From Garcia nutans (lineage: Eukaryota; Streptophyta; Magnoliopsida; Malpighiales; Euphorbiaceae), in NCBI GenBank assembly GCA_947685225.1, contig CANTUV010000024.1, positions 29,902,001-29,966,000 of the forward strand: a stretch of 64,000 nucleotides of DNA. The letters run 5' to 3'. A program made the translations under genes and the position numbers. The notes below the pieces were generated by a model that made no database searches, was not told the DNA's origin, and was given only the letters and a program-made list of their open reading frames with translations. Numbering within the stretch: the stretch's first letter is position 1; each line of letters starts with the position of its first letter. Below are positions 10,351 through 22,497 of the stretch, piece by piece.

Positions 10351-12301
10351 TGTCACATCCCAAAGTTTAGGTAGTCGAGTATTAGGCAAGAAGGACATAA
10401 ATAAGTGGTCAAATAGAGGCTCGAGATAGTTAAAAACAAAATCAGTGTGCAAAGGAGGCCCGTGAAGTCAACGGGACCTAAAGATAATTTTTTGAAAGGC
10501 TAAGGACCTAAGAGTAATTTCCAAAAGTCGTACTGGATGTTCTTAATAGTGCACATAACAGATTCTAAAAATGGAAAGTAGAGAAAAATTGGGTAGCAAC
10601 TACGCGCAACGGTTTTTCCAGAAAACGCACGGTTTGGAAGATATAGGAGATTTTGACTAGGGATATTTTGGTCATTATACATGAATCCAAAGTAGGAAAT
10701 AAAAACAAGAGTGAGTAGAGGACGTTAAGGGGGTAAATATGAAATGATCATCAGTAGAAACGGGACCCGGGCAACACCCGAGCAAAGAAAGGACCTAAAG
10801 GGAATTTTGTAAAAAGTCGAGGGCTTATTGGTAATTTTTCAAAACGACTTGGAAACTTAAAATAGACCTTAAAAATAGAAAGTAGAGGTCAAGAGGATCA
10901 AAACTATACGTAGTTTGCCTCGTGGAATTGTACGGGTTAAAAGTTATGAACAAATAATCGCCAAAGGGTATTTTGGTCTTTTCACACCTTAGACCATAGA
11001 TATTTCAACACAAGATGGTGGGGGGGCCAAAATATAATTAAAAGAAAGTTTAAGAACTTGGGTTTTTAAATAAATAAAAGGAGGAGACATTTGGGCTAAT
11101 GAAAAGTGGACATTTAAAAGTTATAATAAAGAAGAAAGAGAAAAGTGTGGACATTTGGTTTGAAAACACTCATTCATTCAAAAGTGATCATCATTTTCCT
11201 TATATATATATATATATAATGAGATGAAGAACAAACTCTCTCTCTCTCTCCCACTTCCAAATTCGGCCACCATAGGAAAATACCAAAAGACTTTCAAGTT
11301 TTGTCAAGTTGGATTTTCAAGGTAAGTTTTAAGGTTTTCAAGTATGTAGAATTCAATTCTAGTATCAATTTTAGGTATTTATATAATTATTGGGAGATTG
11401 GAGATTAGGGTTCTTATGGTGGATTTGGGAAAATTTTAAGTAGTTATGATATTAATCAATTAAATAAAAGATTCAATGTTTCTAAGGTTTAATAAGGTTA
11501 GATTAGGGTTTCGTTTGAAAAGAAATGGAGGATAGCTTATTATTCTAAATTGTTAAGGTTTATGTTTAAGGGTGTGTTCTTGAATTTCTTGAAGGAAAAA
11601 CAAAGATTAAGGAAGGAGAAGGAGGAAAAGCAAAAGGGGAAGTAAAAGAATAAGGTTTGGTACTTTACCATAAAAGAAATTTTATTTTTTCTTACAAACT
11701 TTGGTTTATGGAATTTTTGATGTTGATGAACTTTAATTAGTTTATTTAAGTTAAACATGCAAAATTTATCAAAGGGAAGTGTTTGAATCTTCACTTTATC
11801 ATTAAAGAAGACTTCATATTGATTCGAAAAAGAAAAATAAACTATTTCATGTATTTCATATGTTTGGGCCGAAATGGTCCCAAAGTGACAGCTTTCTGGA
11901 CTATTTTTGTTACAATTGTTTGAGGTAGCAAATGAATGAATTTTTCAACTAAATTTTTCATGAAAATAGTTAACATATGAAATAAGTTTTCTGTAAAATT
12001 TCAGCCAAAAATAAGATCATTTACCTGGTCAAATGCATGACTGAAGTGGCTGAAATTTTGACAAAAACCCAGATTTTACTATTCATTTGGTCATGCCATT
12101 TTGCATTGCCGATTTTTCTCGCCGCAACACTATTCATTTGGTCAATTTGTGATCTTTTGAGGAATGCTATGAAATGTTATATATGCTCTACTCGGTAAAT
12201 GGGTAAAACCGGTCTGGAATGGGGGTTTGGCATGCCATCCTACAGGCAGTACTGTCTTAACGGCTTCGGTCGGGATATTACTTACGCGCGCGCGGTTATA
12301 T

Positions 12302-12423
12302 CGTGTGAGGTCAAGATCATGGCAACTAGTCATGTGAGACCAAGATCACGCAGTTATGTTGTATATTCCATATCGTGTGAGACCAAGACCATGGCAATTA
12401 GTCGTGTGAGGTCAAGACCACGC
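12302..12423 (+). repeat. Four imperfect repeats of CGTGTGAGxTCAAGA in the solo C-family LTR
   Basis: Units start near 12302, 12331, 12373 and 12402, each reading approximately 'cgtgtgag(g/a)(t/c)caaga(t/c)ca'. Short stems such as GTGA/TCAC and CGTG/CACG can form. They occupy the place of the five-hairpin array of element C (52738-52860) but differ in sequence. Confidence 0.65.
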
Positions 12424-12659
12424 ATAACTCTATACGAGGCTTCATTTCGAGATCAGTGTATTCATAATTACCTAGTGGAGCATATTAACTCATAATTATA
12501 ATGAAGTTATATTACATGTTGTTTACATACAGAATGTGAATCTTAACTTAATTAGAAAATATAAATATGATGATTGTATGAAAATAGTTTAATTATGCAG
12601 TATTCTACTTTTATATGTGATATCGAGTAGACATTGTATGGCAATGGTTAAAGTACCCA

Positions 12660-12700
12660 CTGGGCAATAAGTTGCTCAGCGAGTTATATGTCTAACTCGC
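12660..12700. promoter_or_regulatory. Paired conserved hairpins near the LTR 3' part (solo C-family)
   Basis: CTGGGCAA (12660-12667)/TTGCTCAG (12672-12679) is followed by GCGAGTTA (12679-12686)/TAACTCGC (12693-12700). Both are complete stems. Element C has the same pair with different bases (53097-53136), so the pairing has been kept while the sequence changed. Confidence 0.75.
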
Positions 12701-13202
12701 AGGTAGTGGATAGAAGAGCAGCATTTCTGCAGTGGTCCGCACCAGCTTGACAGCAATTAGGATAGGACTTTTGACATAAAATAGTAGTATGGCATGTACG
12801 GTATATCTATTGTAAAGGTTGTTAACATATTAAGTATTATGGTGTATGTAACAAGGGAATAAACAGTAGTATGGTAATGAAACTTAGCGAATGATATGTA
12901 ATCTTAAGAAACGATATAGAAGTGTGAACTTTTCTTGCAGATTTGTAGTTGAGGTTATAAGGTGGATTCATTGGGAGTGTATTGAAATTGATTGTGTTCA
13001 CATTGGTTTGTGAAAAAAAATGTTTTCAAAAATCAAAAAAATCAGTTTTGGCGACACTTGTGACCCAAATTTCTAGGCGAACCTCTGGCAAAATTTCTGT
13101 AAAATCAAAACTAAAATTTGACTAAGTAAAATTGGTAGCAACATTAGGATAGTGTGGCACCTCTACTCGGCTTACACATGTAGGCCGGGAAGGGGTGTTA
13201 CA

Positions 13203-13482
13203 AGATGTGCTCAAGACCGATTTTCATATGAGGCATGAACACTATGAATTTCTTGTGATGCCTTTTGGACTGGCAAATGCACCAGTGGCTTTAATGGATC
13301 TAATGAATTGTATTTTTTGACCTTATTTGGATCAATTTGTAGTGATATTTACTGATGATATTTTAGTGCATTCGTGTTTTAAGGAGGATCATGATAGACA
13401 CTTACAGATTGTATTGCATAAATTAAGAGAGAAGCAATTATTTGTAAAATTATCCAAGTGGGAGTTTGTTAGATCAAGTAAC
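13203..13482 (+). pseudogene. pol: Element A pol: RT catalytic part
   Basis: RT resumes after the solo LTR with the target duplication, then 'MPFGL..APVALMDLMN' and the catalytic box VIFTDDILVHS (about 13340-13372), FTDD in place of the family FIDD. It ends KWEFV-RSS where element E is inserted. The rest of A (RNase H, integrase, 3' LTR) is not found in the window. Confidence 0.8.
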
Positions 13483-15340
13483 TGTAACATCTGTTATTTT
13501 ACAAAAATTAAATTAATAAGTTGGGAGTTAAATGGTGTATTGAAAGTGAGAAAATATCATATATATATATGTGAAATTTATTAAAAATATAGATTACATA
13601 TAAAGTCAAGCATGAGTTAGAAAAAGTTATTGAATAGTAGAAGAATGGTAAAATAGTAATTTATAAAAATAAAATAAAATAAAATTATTTTTGGATAGAT
13701 GATGAAAATTAAAGGCTTAAAAATAACTAAATAATTAATTAATTTTTAATTTTTTATTAATTAAAAATTTTATAATTATGAAAATTGATAAAGGGTAAAA
13801 TTGAAATTTTAGTAATATAAAACTATCCATCATCATCTTCTTCTTCTTTACTCTCTTAAGCACGGAATTTTTACCATGGAAAAGGATTATTCTTGCTCCA
13901 AATACTATATTTTAAAGAGATTTTCAAGATTCAAGTGATTTTTGAAGGTTTTTCATTGAGTAAGTAAGCTTTTCTTACTTATTTTCAAGTTTTATAGATA
14001 TATATGATTATGTATGAATTGGGTTTTTGAATAAATATGTTATTATTGTTGAAATGGATATGTTTAGTTAAGGTTTGAGTAAGATTTGAATGGATAGTTT
14101 TATATTGATGAGTAAGTAAATATTTTATGGTTAAATATTAGATTTGAGTAGGTTTAGTTGGAGTTCGGAAGAGGTAGTATGAAAGTTAGGATTTTGTGGT
14201 AAAAAGAGATGGTAAATTTGGTTTTATGATTTGAATTGTGTTGTTAATGATATAGATGAGATCAAATAACCATTAGGAATTGGTTAGAATGAAAATCCAA
14301 AATTAATGTAGCGCAAAGTAAAATTTTGAAATTTTGAAGAAAATGTGGTACATTGTATTTTAACACTTAAAATGTGTTAAAATATAATGTATTAGATATA
14401 TTTATGCTTAAAACTCAATTTGAAATTTGTTGGAATTATTTTCCAATGTTAAAGTACATTATGGAAAAAACTTAAAAAATTGTAGATTTTATGCCTTAAT
14501 TTATGTTTTAGGATTTAAACATCTAGAAATATGATGTTAATTGATTATGTTCATTCACATTTTTAATAGGTGTTGAATAGGTTATTGTTTCATCAACCTA
14601 TAGGTGAAGGATTTTTTGGTGTGCTGGAAGTGGAGTGGAGTTTTAACTCCATTTATTGTTTTATATAGGTTAGTACATACTTTGTTTATAATGTGTGTGA
14701 TTGTATTTAGTTTTAGCATAAAATATTATGTATGTTAAATGCGTTATGATACTTGATTTTTATGAGTATGTGTGTATGGCATTGTTTGAAGGAACAATGC
14801 TTGATTTGAGTTTTTTGTGGCATGATATGCCATTTGAGAATGGCTAAATGAAATATTTGTGAAGTATGAATTGTGTATTAAAATGTGGAGATATGCCACA
14901 TTGGTATTGTATTTGATGATAATGTTTTTTTCAGTTGAAAATATGAAAAGAAATGGAAAAGGTGGAAAAATATGAGAAAAGAGAAATGTAAGAAACTATA
15001 TTTGCATGTCGCTTTATATAGAGTTTAGTTTTAGAATATTGTTGTTGGAAATCTTATACGCCTTCGGGTGAGACACAATTGGTGTCATATATTTATTATA
15101 CACCTTCGGGTGAGACACACTGGTGTCATCAACATTATTATGCCTTCGGGTGAGACACGCCAGTGTCACAGATTTTATACGTCTTCAGGTGAGGCACGTT
15201 GGTATCATAGATGATTGAGTTAGCCTAAGACAATATTTTTAGAACTAGACTAATATATTAGGATTTTTGGGGCCCAATGCATGTTGATAATTGATGTGTT
15301 GTTGAAATGTTTAAAAAGAAATAAATTGTCTGACATTTTT
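13483..15340 (+). mobile_element. 5' LTR of element E, truncated at its 3' end
   Basis: Starts TGTAACATC after flank GTAAC (13478-13482), the site of insertion into A's RT. It is related to the A/D LTR family through the 'ggcccaatgcatg' block and GACAC...GTGTC hairpins. After about 15340 it passes directly into leader sequence (TTTGAGGTTCTCAACC), so the LTR end and primer site are deleted. The array 15059-15210 is the clearest feature. Confidence 0.75.
15059..15210 (+). repeat. Four ~40-bp repeats, each a TTCG-loop hairpin plus a GACAC/GTGTC hairpin
   Basis: Repeat starts are near 15059, 15101, 15141 and 15180. The first part of each is CGCC-TTCG-GGTG, CACC-TTCG-GGTG, TGCC-TTCG-GGTG and CGTC-TTCA-GGTG. 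The second part is GACAC-AATTG-GTGTC (15072-15086), GACAC-ACTG-GTGTC (15114-15127), GACAC-GCCA-GTGTC (15154-15167) and a decayed GGCAC-GTTG-GTATC. Loops vary while stems hold. Confidence 0.85.
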
Positions 15341-15487
15341 AATTTGAGGTTCTCAACCAAGGTGGTTTTTTGGAGAGTGAAAATGAAATTTTAAATGTGA
15401 ATTATTATATCATACATGCATTTGCACTGTCATTTTACCTGGTCCCTAATGTGGTGATTCATTTTGTAATTACAGATATTAGCAGTT

Positions 15488-16882
15488 ATGACATCTCAGG
15501 AGCATGTTGTTGGTAAGGGGAGCACCTAGAGTATTGCTCCTGGTGAGGAATATGTTAAGTCTATGGATGTTGTTGGGGAGGCATCAGTGTCAGCTAGATT
15601 AGCAGGACCTTGGATTCTACTAGTTTGGGTGCAGCAAATGGTGGAGCAGCTCCATCATACCCCCAGTGTAGCAGCTGCAGCAGCAGGCGTAGGCGCAGCC
15701 GTAACCGTAACTAACTAGAAAGTGTGACAAGTTGCGAAAGTATGAAGCTATATATTTTGTTAGCACCATTGATCCAGCCAAGGCTGAGCAGTGGCTAGAC
15801 AGAGTACAGAGGGATTTTATCCAGCTACAGGCCACTGTAGAGAAGAAATTTGATTATGCCTTGTCTCTTCTGCAGGGGAATGCCTACGACTAGTGGAAAA
15901 CTATACCCCATGGGATGGATGAACCGCCGGTGTTGACTTATGTTGATTTTCTACGGGAATTTGAGAAGAAGTACACCCTCAGAGAGTATAAAGATGACAA
16001 GAATAAGGAGTTTATGAGTCTGAAGTAAAAAGGGCAGACAATTACAGAATATGAGAAGGAATTCATCAGATTGAGTAAGTATGCAGGGGATTTATTATCA
16101 GATGAGATAGATAGATGCAGGACATTTGAGGAATGTCTGAGGCCATCTATCATGTGTCTTGCGGTAGCCCCTCATTATGAGGATTTTTCCAAGATGGTTT
16201 CAGCTACAAGAAATGTAGAGAAGGCATAGGGACTTGCAGCAGCTACCAGAGCAGATAGGAGCAAAGGCAGGAGACCCCATGTTGAGGCAGGGTCTTCATC
16301 TGGAAAGAGAGGCAGAGGGAGTTTTCCTCAGAGGTTTAGTGGGAGTCAAGGGCAGTTTGGCGGATCATTTCAGCAGCAGAGTCAGAGACTTGCAACCTTA
16401 ATAGCTAGTGCCCCAACCCCGGTTCCATAGAGATCTCCTCCACCTGTTTATGCTCAGTGTGGACAAACACATATGGGTGTTTATTGGGGGACCCGTATAC
16501 CGGCTTGTTTTAGGTGTGGCTCCATAGATCATTTTCTCAAAGATTATCCAGTGAACCCATAGATAGACAGACTGAGATAGTAGTTTCTAGACCTAGTGAC
16601 AGAGGTGGTCATGGTGGCAGCAAAGGTGGCAGACCTAGATTTAATTAGAGAGAGGGATCCACGGCAGGGACTAGTGGACCAGATCAGGCAGGATCATCAC
16701 AGAGAGTATATGTGATGCAAAGACAGATAGATGCTTCGAATGTTGTGGTTGGTACATTTCTTTTATTTGACATTCCTGTGCATGCATTTTGCCTACGGGT
16801 GATATGCATTTTGAGTCATTAGGGTTTGATATGTTGGTGACCAATCCTCAGGGGCATAGTGTGGTAGTTAACATGGTATACA
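15488..16882 (+). pseudogene. gag: Element E gag and start of protease
   Basis: Begins at ATG 15488 (MTSQEH) as in related gag proteins. Capsid motifs (WLDRVQRDFIQLQATVEKKFDYA type) lie at about 15780-15870. Several stops include TAG in place of W in the D-W-W motif (about 15890) and TAA near 16026. The zinc knuckle CFRCG...H at 16506-16547 ends in TAT (Tyr) instead of the fourth cysteine. The protease starts near 16690 and is cut at 16882 by element D; it continues at 60169. A GCA/GTA-rich stretch at 15667-15710 encodes an alanine/valine run. Confidence 0.8.
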
Positions 16883-19196
16883 TGTAACACACTTATAACC
16901 TACCCATACATAGTACACACACCTTTAGATATGTAGTATGCATAGATATGGTATAAGAGCAATACAAAAATATTATTACTGTATCTATTCACGCTTCATC
17001 ATTTAGTTACTAGTTATTAGTATTATATAGATAAAAAATAGGTATAATAAAAATAAATAAGTTAATAAAATTTTTTTCGGAGTTTCAATTAAAATATGAG
17101 TATTATTAACTCCAATAGTTCTAAAAATATTTCGATACTCACATCCCAAAATCCCATATTTTCATACATACATTCATAAATATGAGAACATGATATTACT
17201 TATTTACAAAACATCTTTAAATCATGTATCAATTCTTTATATTTTACAAAATAGATATAACATATATATCAACTCAAAAGTATATTTACATACTATGCTT
17301 AGGTTTGATATGTGGCAACCAGAGGCTTCTGGTATCCAACCTCTAACTAGACATGTCCTTGTCAGGAAGGATTTCTAGCTTCTATCTTATCACCTGCATG
17401 ATAAAATGAATTGCGCTAAGCCTAAAGCTCAGTGGTATATACTTGATAATGTAACACTTTTATGACAAATGTATATGAACATGCATAAGGTTTTAATGTT
17501 ACAAACATTCTCATCTTTATTTTACACGTAAACATAAACAATCATCATGCATTAGGCCCAACAAATCTTATACAATAACCTAGTTCCAAAACTATTGATT
17601 TGGCCTATATCATCATTAATGACACCTCTGTGTCTTGTAAGCGGATGCAAATTCATCTATGACACCTAGTGACTCATCCACAGTGTAATTATCAATATGA
17701 CACTTATGTGTCTTGCTAGTGGACGTAAATACATCTGTGACCCCAGTGTCTCATCCACAGTGTAATCATCAATATGACACCTCATGTGTCTTGCTCAAGG
17801 CTGTGGTAACATCTCTATGACACCCAGTGTCTCACCCCATCACTTATGGCATGCCAATCTCCAAATGCAATCTTCTAGCAACTAGGTAAAGTATAAGACA
17901 ACAAACAACATTCCACACTATGCATATATGAGTTTTTCACCATGTAACTCATCAATTCATCAACAATTATCATAATCAACATATTTTATCATAGTTCTCC
18001 ACTTTATAATCACAAATACATTTTTAATAAAATATATATAAAGACTTAGCTATGTAAGGCATTTACTACACGCACATAGTGCGAAATAAGGCAATAAACG
18101 TCAACAAACCAACTCCATGGTCATGGCATCCAATAGCCATGCCCGTGGGATGTGAAATGAAGCTGTAAATCACCTTTCAGTACTCCCATGGTCATGGCAT
18201 TCAAGGGCAATGCCTGTAGCATTCATTTTACTTTTGTTTCCTTACCATTTTCACATGAAACAGCTCCACCTCAAAGCCCACGACCGTGACACTGCATGGC
18301 CACGCCCATGGCAACCTAGAATCACTCTTTCACCACATTTTCAACAACAAAACATGCACATACAACCTTAGGATGATACAAACCAAAGACAAGAGCATTA
18401 TCTATGTATATACTCACCTTTTTGAAGGTCAAATTAGAGAAACAACTCCTTTGCACAATAATTTCTCCCAATCATTCACTTCTCTCTATTGGTTTCTTCA
18501 CTCAATTCAATCAAACCTTAATCAATTTATAATTTCAAAGATGATATTAATGACTCATATCAGCATCTATAAACCCCTATTAACTTTCTTTAACTTAGGA
18601 TTAGCTTAATCCCTTTACAAATTCCTAATATTCAATTACTAGCTCCAATTATAGCCAACATCATTCCAAATCATTATCAAATCACCATTACTACATAAAT
18701 TTTATATCATAACTTTCTATATGTTTCATTAAATCCCAATTCTCATATCAATCCTACTAAAAAGAATCATCAAAAGTTAAGAATCTTACTTGTTACTTGA
18801 ATTAAAACTCAAGCTTCCTTCAATCCTTATGTAAAACTAACTAAATTTTCTTATTAATTTTAAGGATGGAAATCTCCCTCTCTCAAGCTCCATGAAAATT
18901 GGCCAAGATAAGAAGAAAGGAGAAGAAAGGAGAAGAAATGAAAATTCTGGAAATTTTTTAGCTTTCCATACTTTTCTACTAACTAAATATATATTATTTA
19001 ATTAAGATTTTATTTAAAATAATATTATTTTATATTTTAACATTTTACTTTTTACTCTTTCACCATCTTACCAGTTATATTTAATCTTTTATATATGATA
19101 TATATGTTATTTATATTTCCATCACTTCTATCAAAACCATCCTCATTTTCTCACCACCAATGTATAATAGATTCAATAAAAAATCAGGGCATTATA
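16883..19196 (-). mobile_element. 3' LTR of element D
   Basis: In plus orientation it reads TGTAACACAC...GCATTATA. It is homologous to the split 5' LTR, and in reverse to A's LTR. It contains, in reverse, repeats of the GACAC/GTGTC type (17620-17840) and the CATGGC/GCCATG-type cluster (18110-18310). The adjoining 19197-19210 is the polypurine tract. Confidence 0.85.
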
Positions 19197-19210
19197 ATTC
19201 TCTCCCCTTT
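19197..19210 (-). promoter_or_regulatory. Polypurine tract of element D
   Basis: On the minus strand AAAGGGGAGAGAAT directly precedes the 3' LTR. It primes plus-strand DNA synthesis. The same position in B (43488-43500) and F (61337-61346) holds a similar tract. Confidence 0.8.
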
Positions 19211-19319
19211 AAATAATTTTATCTCCAAAATTACCTGTAATTAGCTCTGAAACAATTGTGGGTATTAACTCCGCATCACTTGTTCACTTTCCCAAGTAGC
19301 TTCTTTCGTTAAGTGATTC

Positions 19320-19820
19320 TTTCGCAAAACCTTCTCTAGAGGCACTTTCTTATTTCTTAGCTCCTTCACTTCTCGTGCCAAGATTGCTATAGGTTCTTCT
19401 TCGTAACTTAGGTTTGGATTCACCTCATTAGATTCAACTGACAATACATGAGATAGATCTGACCTATATCTTCATAGCATAGAATCATGAAATACATTAT
19501 GAATTCTATCCAACTCCGGTGGCAATACTAATCTATAGGCAACTGATCTAACTCTTTCTAACACTTCATAAGAGCTAATAAAATGTGGACTTAGTTTTCT
19601 TTTTCTTCAAAATCTTAACACCTTCTTCCATGGAGATACCTTTAACAACACTTTATCACCTACCTTGAACTCTATATCTTTTCTCTTTAAATCAAAGTAA
19701 GATTTTTGTCGGTTTGACGATGCTTTCAGTAGATCCTGAATTATTTTCACTTGCTCTTCTATTTCTTTAATTAATTCAGGACCTACTATCTTCCTTTCTC
19801 CAACATCATCCCAATATAAA
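19320..19820 (-). pseudogene. pol: Element D pol: integrase C-terminus and chromodomain
   Basis: Open from 19828 to 19607 on the minus strand, with KASSNRQKSYFDLKRKDIEFKVGDKVLLKVSPWK, the GPF/Y-type linker of chromovirus integrase. It then runs on with breaks to about 19320, where the chromodomain signature (ELRNKK..., EEATW) is encoded. The solo LTR 19821-22492 separates it from the rest of integrase. Confidence 0.8.
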
Positions 19821-20613
19821 TGTAACACCCCGATACCCTATATAAGTACTATACATATACTTAGTATACATACAGTAAGTATATAAAGTATAAGGATGCC
19901 ACTTGTCGTTACATTTTTTTTTAAACCTGTAACAAAGTTCAAACCATAATACGTTAATTTAAATAACATATACAAAATCATTATCTTTATCAAAACTTTT
20001 TTTATACATATAAATATTCTCTCGTCAGAAATACATCATAATTAACAGTTATACTTGTATGCATTACCCTCTAGTTGGTCTCGACAACTCTTACTCTTCT
20101 CGTGGCATAACGAAAGACTTCACATCTTCCACCTAGTCACCTGCGCGATTACACATCCGCGCTAAGCCCGAGAGCTTAGTAGTACAAATATAAAATATAA
20201 ACATACATTATAAAAATATTAACATATGATGATATATCAATTCCATGTACTATTAGTTTCCTATCATGATTTTCCTTTTGAATTGTACCTTTCATATATC
20301 TCAACTCATTTCATATATGATATACATATATACATATCATTATCAGCAACCATAATCCATCATCAATCCTCACAATTAATATATCAATACACATATTGCA
20401 CTTCACACTTCATAACATTACTTTATTCACAATTCACCGATCATAAATCACATTTCCAACAGAGGCAATCATATATCTCATTTATTCATTTATTTCAACA
20501 TTTGTATATCACATTGTCAACAAAGACAGACTCGGGCCCAATAGACACTAATATGCTATTCGACTTTCAGAGTTAATGCTTTGGTTTAATTATCACATTA
20601 TCATTATCATTAT

Positions 20614-21030
20614 CCCAACTAGGCTTCAAGGATTTAGGTTCAACCAAGCTTCAAGGGGAACAAAGCATGCTAAGTATCAACCCAACTTGGCTTCAAGAAC
20701 CAATCCAACCTAGCTTCAAGGGTTGTAACATCTCAATTAGGCTTCAAGGACTTAGCCAACCTAACTTCAAGAGATTGTTACTAATATTAGGCATGCCACC
20801 AACAACAAACTCTGAAAATGGAATAACACATTAGCCACACAATTCATTTATTATTTCATTATTCATTCCATTCTCAATTGAATCATCATCTAGGCAAACA
20901 TGCCTCAATTATCACAATTGTATCATCATAGCCAATCACAATGGCTTCACATCACATTTGAATCATCATAGCCAATCACAATGGCTTCACAACTCTATTA
21001 AATCATCATAGCCAATCACAATGACTTCAT
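20614..21030 (-). repeat. Two short-repeat clusters in the solo LTR
   Basis: At 20614-20785 there are seven units of the type 'caacttggcttcaagg', alternating stem-like words CTTGG, CTAGG and CCAAG around GCTTCAAGG. At 20925-21030 there are three units of about 42 bp reading 'atcatcatagccaatcaca(a)tggcttca'. The same first cluster type is in both B LTRs (32323-32425, 49061-49160). Confidence 0.75.
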
Positions 21031-21448
21031 AATCCATTTGATTCATCATTATAATATACAACATCAATTACATTAACTAAACAACATACCATTATTCAAT
21101 CATATCATCTAGGCATGTTTCAATCATATCATTCACATCATTATAACTCAAAACATTAGTTCTACATTTCTTTATGTCTCAATTAACATTAAGGTAATTC
21201 ATCATAAGAAATTGCATTGCACATACCTTTTTGAATGATCCACATCTCTTCCACACTATACAAGTCATAATATTAGTCACATTATTCATATAACATATTA
21301 TCATTCACAAGATTCACAATGCATAACATAACATTGTTCATTTAGAATCATATGCATCATCAAATGTATGTTCAATCTCCACAAAGCAAGAAGAGCAAAG
21401 AACAATCACAGTAGCCAACACACCCAAGGGACACTGCCAGGCTTGTGG

Positions 21449-21615
21449 CCGTGTCTCTCAACCAAAAGCAACAGAAGCCAACATGGGCAAGAGACACGGC
21501 CGTGTCTCCTCCAAAAATCACCCAACACGGCAAAAATTTCATAGACTTGGCCATGTCTCTCAAAATTTCTTTAGTTTGGCCGTGTCTCTCCCTTGGTTTG
21601 GCCGTGTCTCTCATG
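21449..21615. repeat. GGCCGTGTCTC repeats with a perfect 18-bp palindrome
   Basis: Five copies of GGCC(G/A)TGTCTC lie within 170 bases. One is preceded by its reverse complement, giving the perfect palindrome GAGACACGGCCGTGTCTC at 21491-21508. Similar disyllabic 'cacggccgtg' words are common in Tekay-type LTRs of plants. Confidence 0.8.
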
Positions 21616-22497
21616 AATGAAACCCTAAACATAACCAAAACTCCTTTGATTGAATTAACAACACCTTATACACAACACAACCTCATTCAAATGAATGTAG
21701 TCAATGTTATTAACACATATTCATCACAATATTCACATTAACACTACACTAACCATACATTCAATCAATTACCACATCAAACCCTAAAACCAACATCAAT
21801 CTTCTTCTTTCAATAACAACATCTACTTAACTTACCATTTTCAAACAAAACCAACACCTATTTAACCTTTTTAACTCACAATCAATTCCAATACTCATAA
21901 ACACATCTCAAACACACCAAATCATAATGTTAACAAACGACAACTCATTTCAAACACAATTTCAAAAATAACAAAGGAAAACAAGAGAGTACTTACCTCA
22001 ATTGAAGAAATTTCACAAATCTCCAACTTCATCCTTTGATTCTTCCTTCAATTTGATGTTAGAAATCAAAACACCTCACTTGCTCTTCCTTTCCCTTTGG
22101 TAGCCGGCCACACCAAACAAAGAAGAGAAAATGAAGACAAATCCAACTTCTCTTCTTCTTTAAATATCCACCAAGCAATTTTAACAAGGCAATTACCTAA
22201 ATGCCCTCATCCATTTAACTTAACTTTTGTCACTTATATGCCCATTTAAGTAATTTCACATACCACAAATAAATATCCTCTTGCATTGACCATCCATTTT
22301 GACTAATGTATAAGTTATATATATTACAATATATCCAACATATACACTTTCTCTCTACACATTCCTTTCCTTTTTAAACAATACATAAACATTCTCTTTT
22401 CAATTTCTTTTCTTATCAACATAACATATACACATAATTCAAACAAACAACAATTATATCCAAACTTCTTAGGCAAACATTAGGATATTACAATAAA

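Larger units (their letters stand above)
10351..13202 (+). mobile_element. Solo C-family LTR in element A RT
   Basis: Starts TGTCACATCC and ends GGGTGTTACA, with target duplication AGATG at 10346-10350 and 13203-13207. Homologous along most of its length to the LTRs of element C (50678-53614, 56150-59121) but clearly older: the first 150 bases and the hairpin region differ greatly. Contents include a (TA)n/TATA region at 11201-11220, a (CT)n run at 11236-11251, direct repeats of 'gtgtgag.tcaaga' at 12302-12423, and two hairpins at 12660-12700. There is no internal region, so it is a solo LTR. Confidence 0.9.
19821..22492 (-). mobile_element. Solo LTR in element D integrase
   Basis: Plus reading TGTAACACCCCGATACCC...AGGATATTACA; target duplication ATAAA at 19816-19820 and 22493-22497. 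It is homologous in reverse to 26259-29266. Contents include the CTAAGC/GCTTAG hairpin at 20162-20179, a cluster of 'aactaggcttcaagg' repeats at 20614-20785, 'catagccaatcacaatggcttcac' repeats at 20925-21030, and GGCCGTGTCTC repeats at 21449-21615. No coding sequence. Confidence 0.9.

Noticed and set aside
11201..11251. (TA)n and (CT)n microsatellites
   Set aside because: They lie at the TATA/leader position of the C-family LTR and are ordinary low-complexity promoter sequence.
15059..15210. CRISPR-like array of ~40-bp repeats
   Set aside because: The repeats are contiguous without spacers, lie in an LTR, and the DNA is of plant origin.
18286..18609. 107-codon open frame
   Set aside because: LTR sequence of element D, antisense relatives in A show no conserved frame.
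20226..20576. 116-codon open frame
   Set aside because: It is in a solo LTR, is rich in H, S, I and Y from AT-rich DNA, and has no match to a protein motif.
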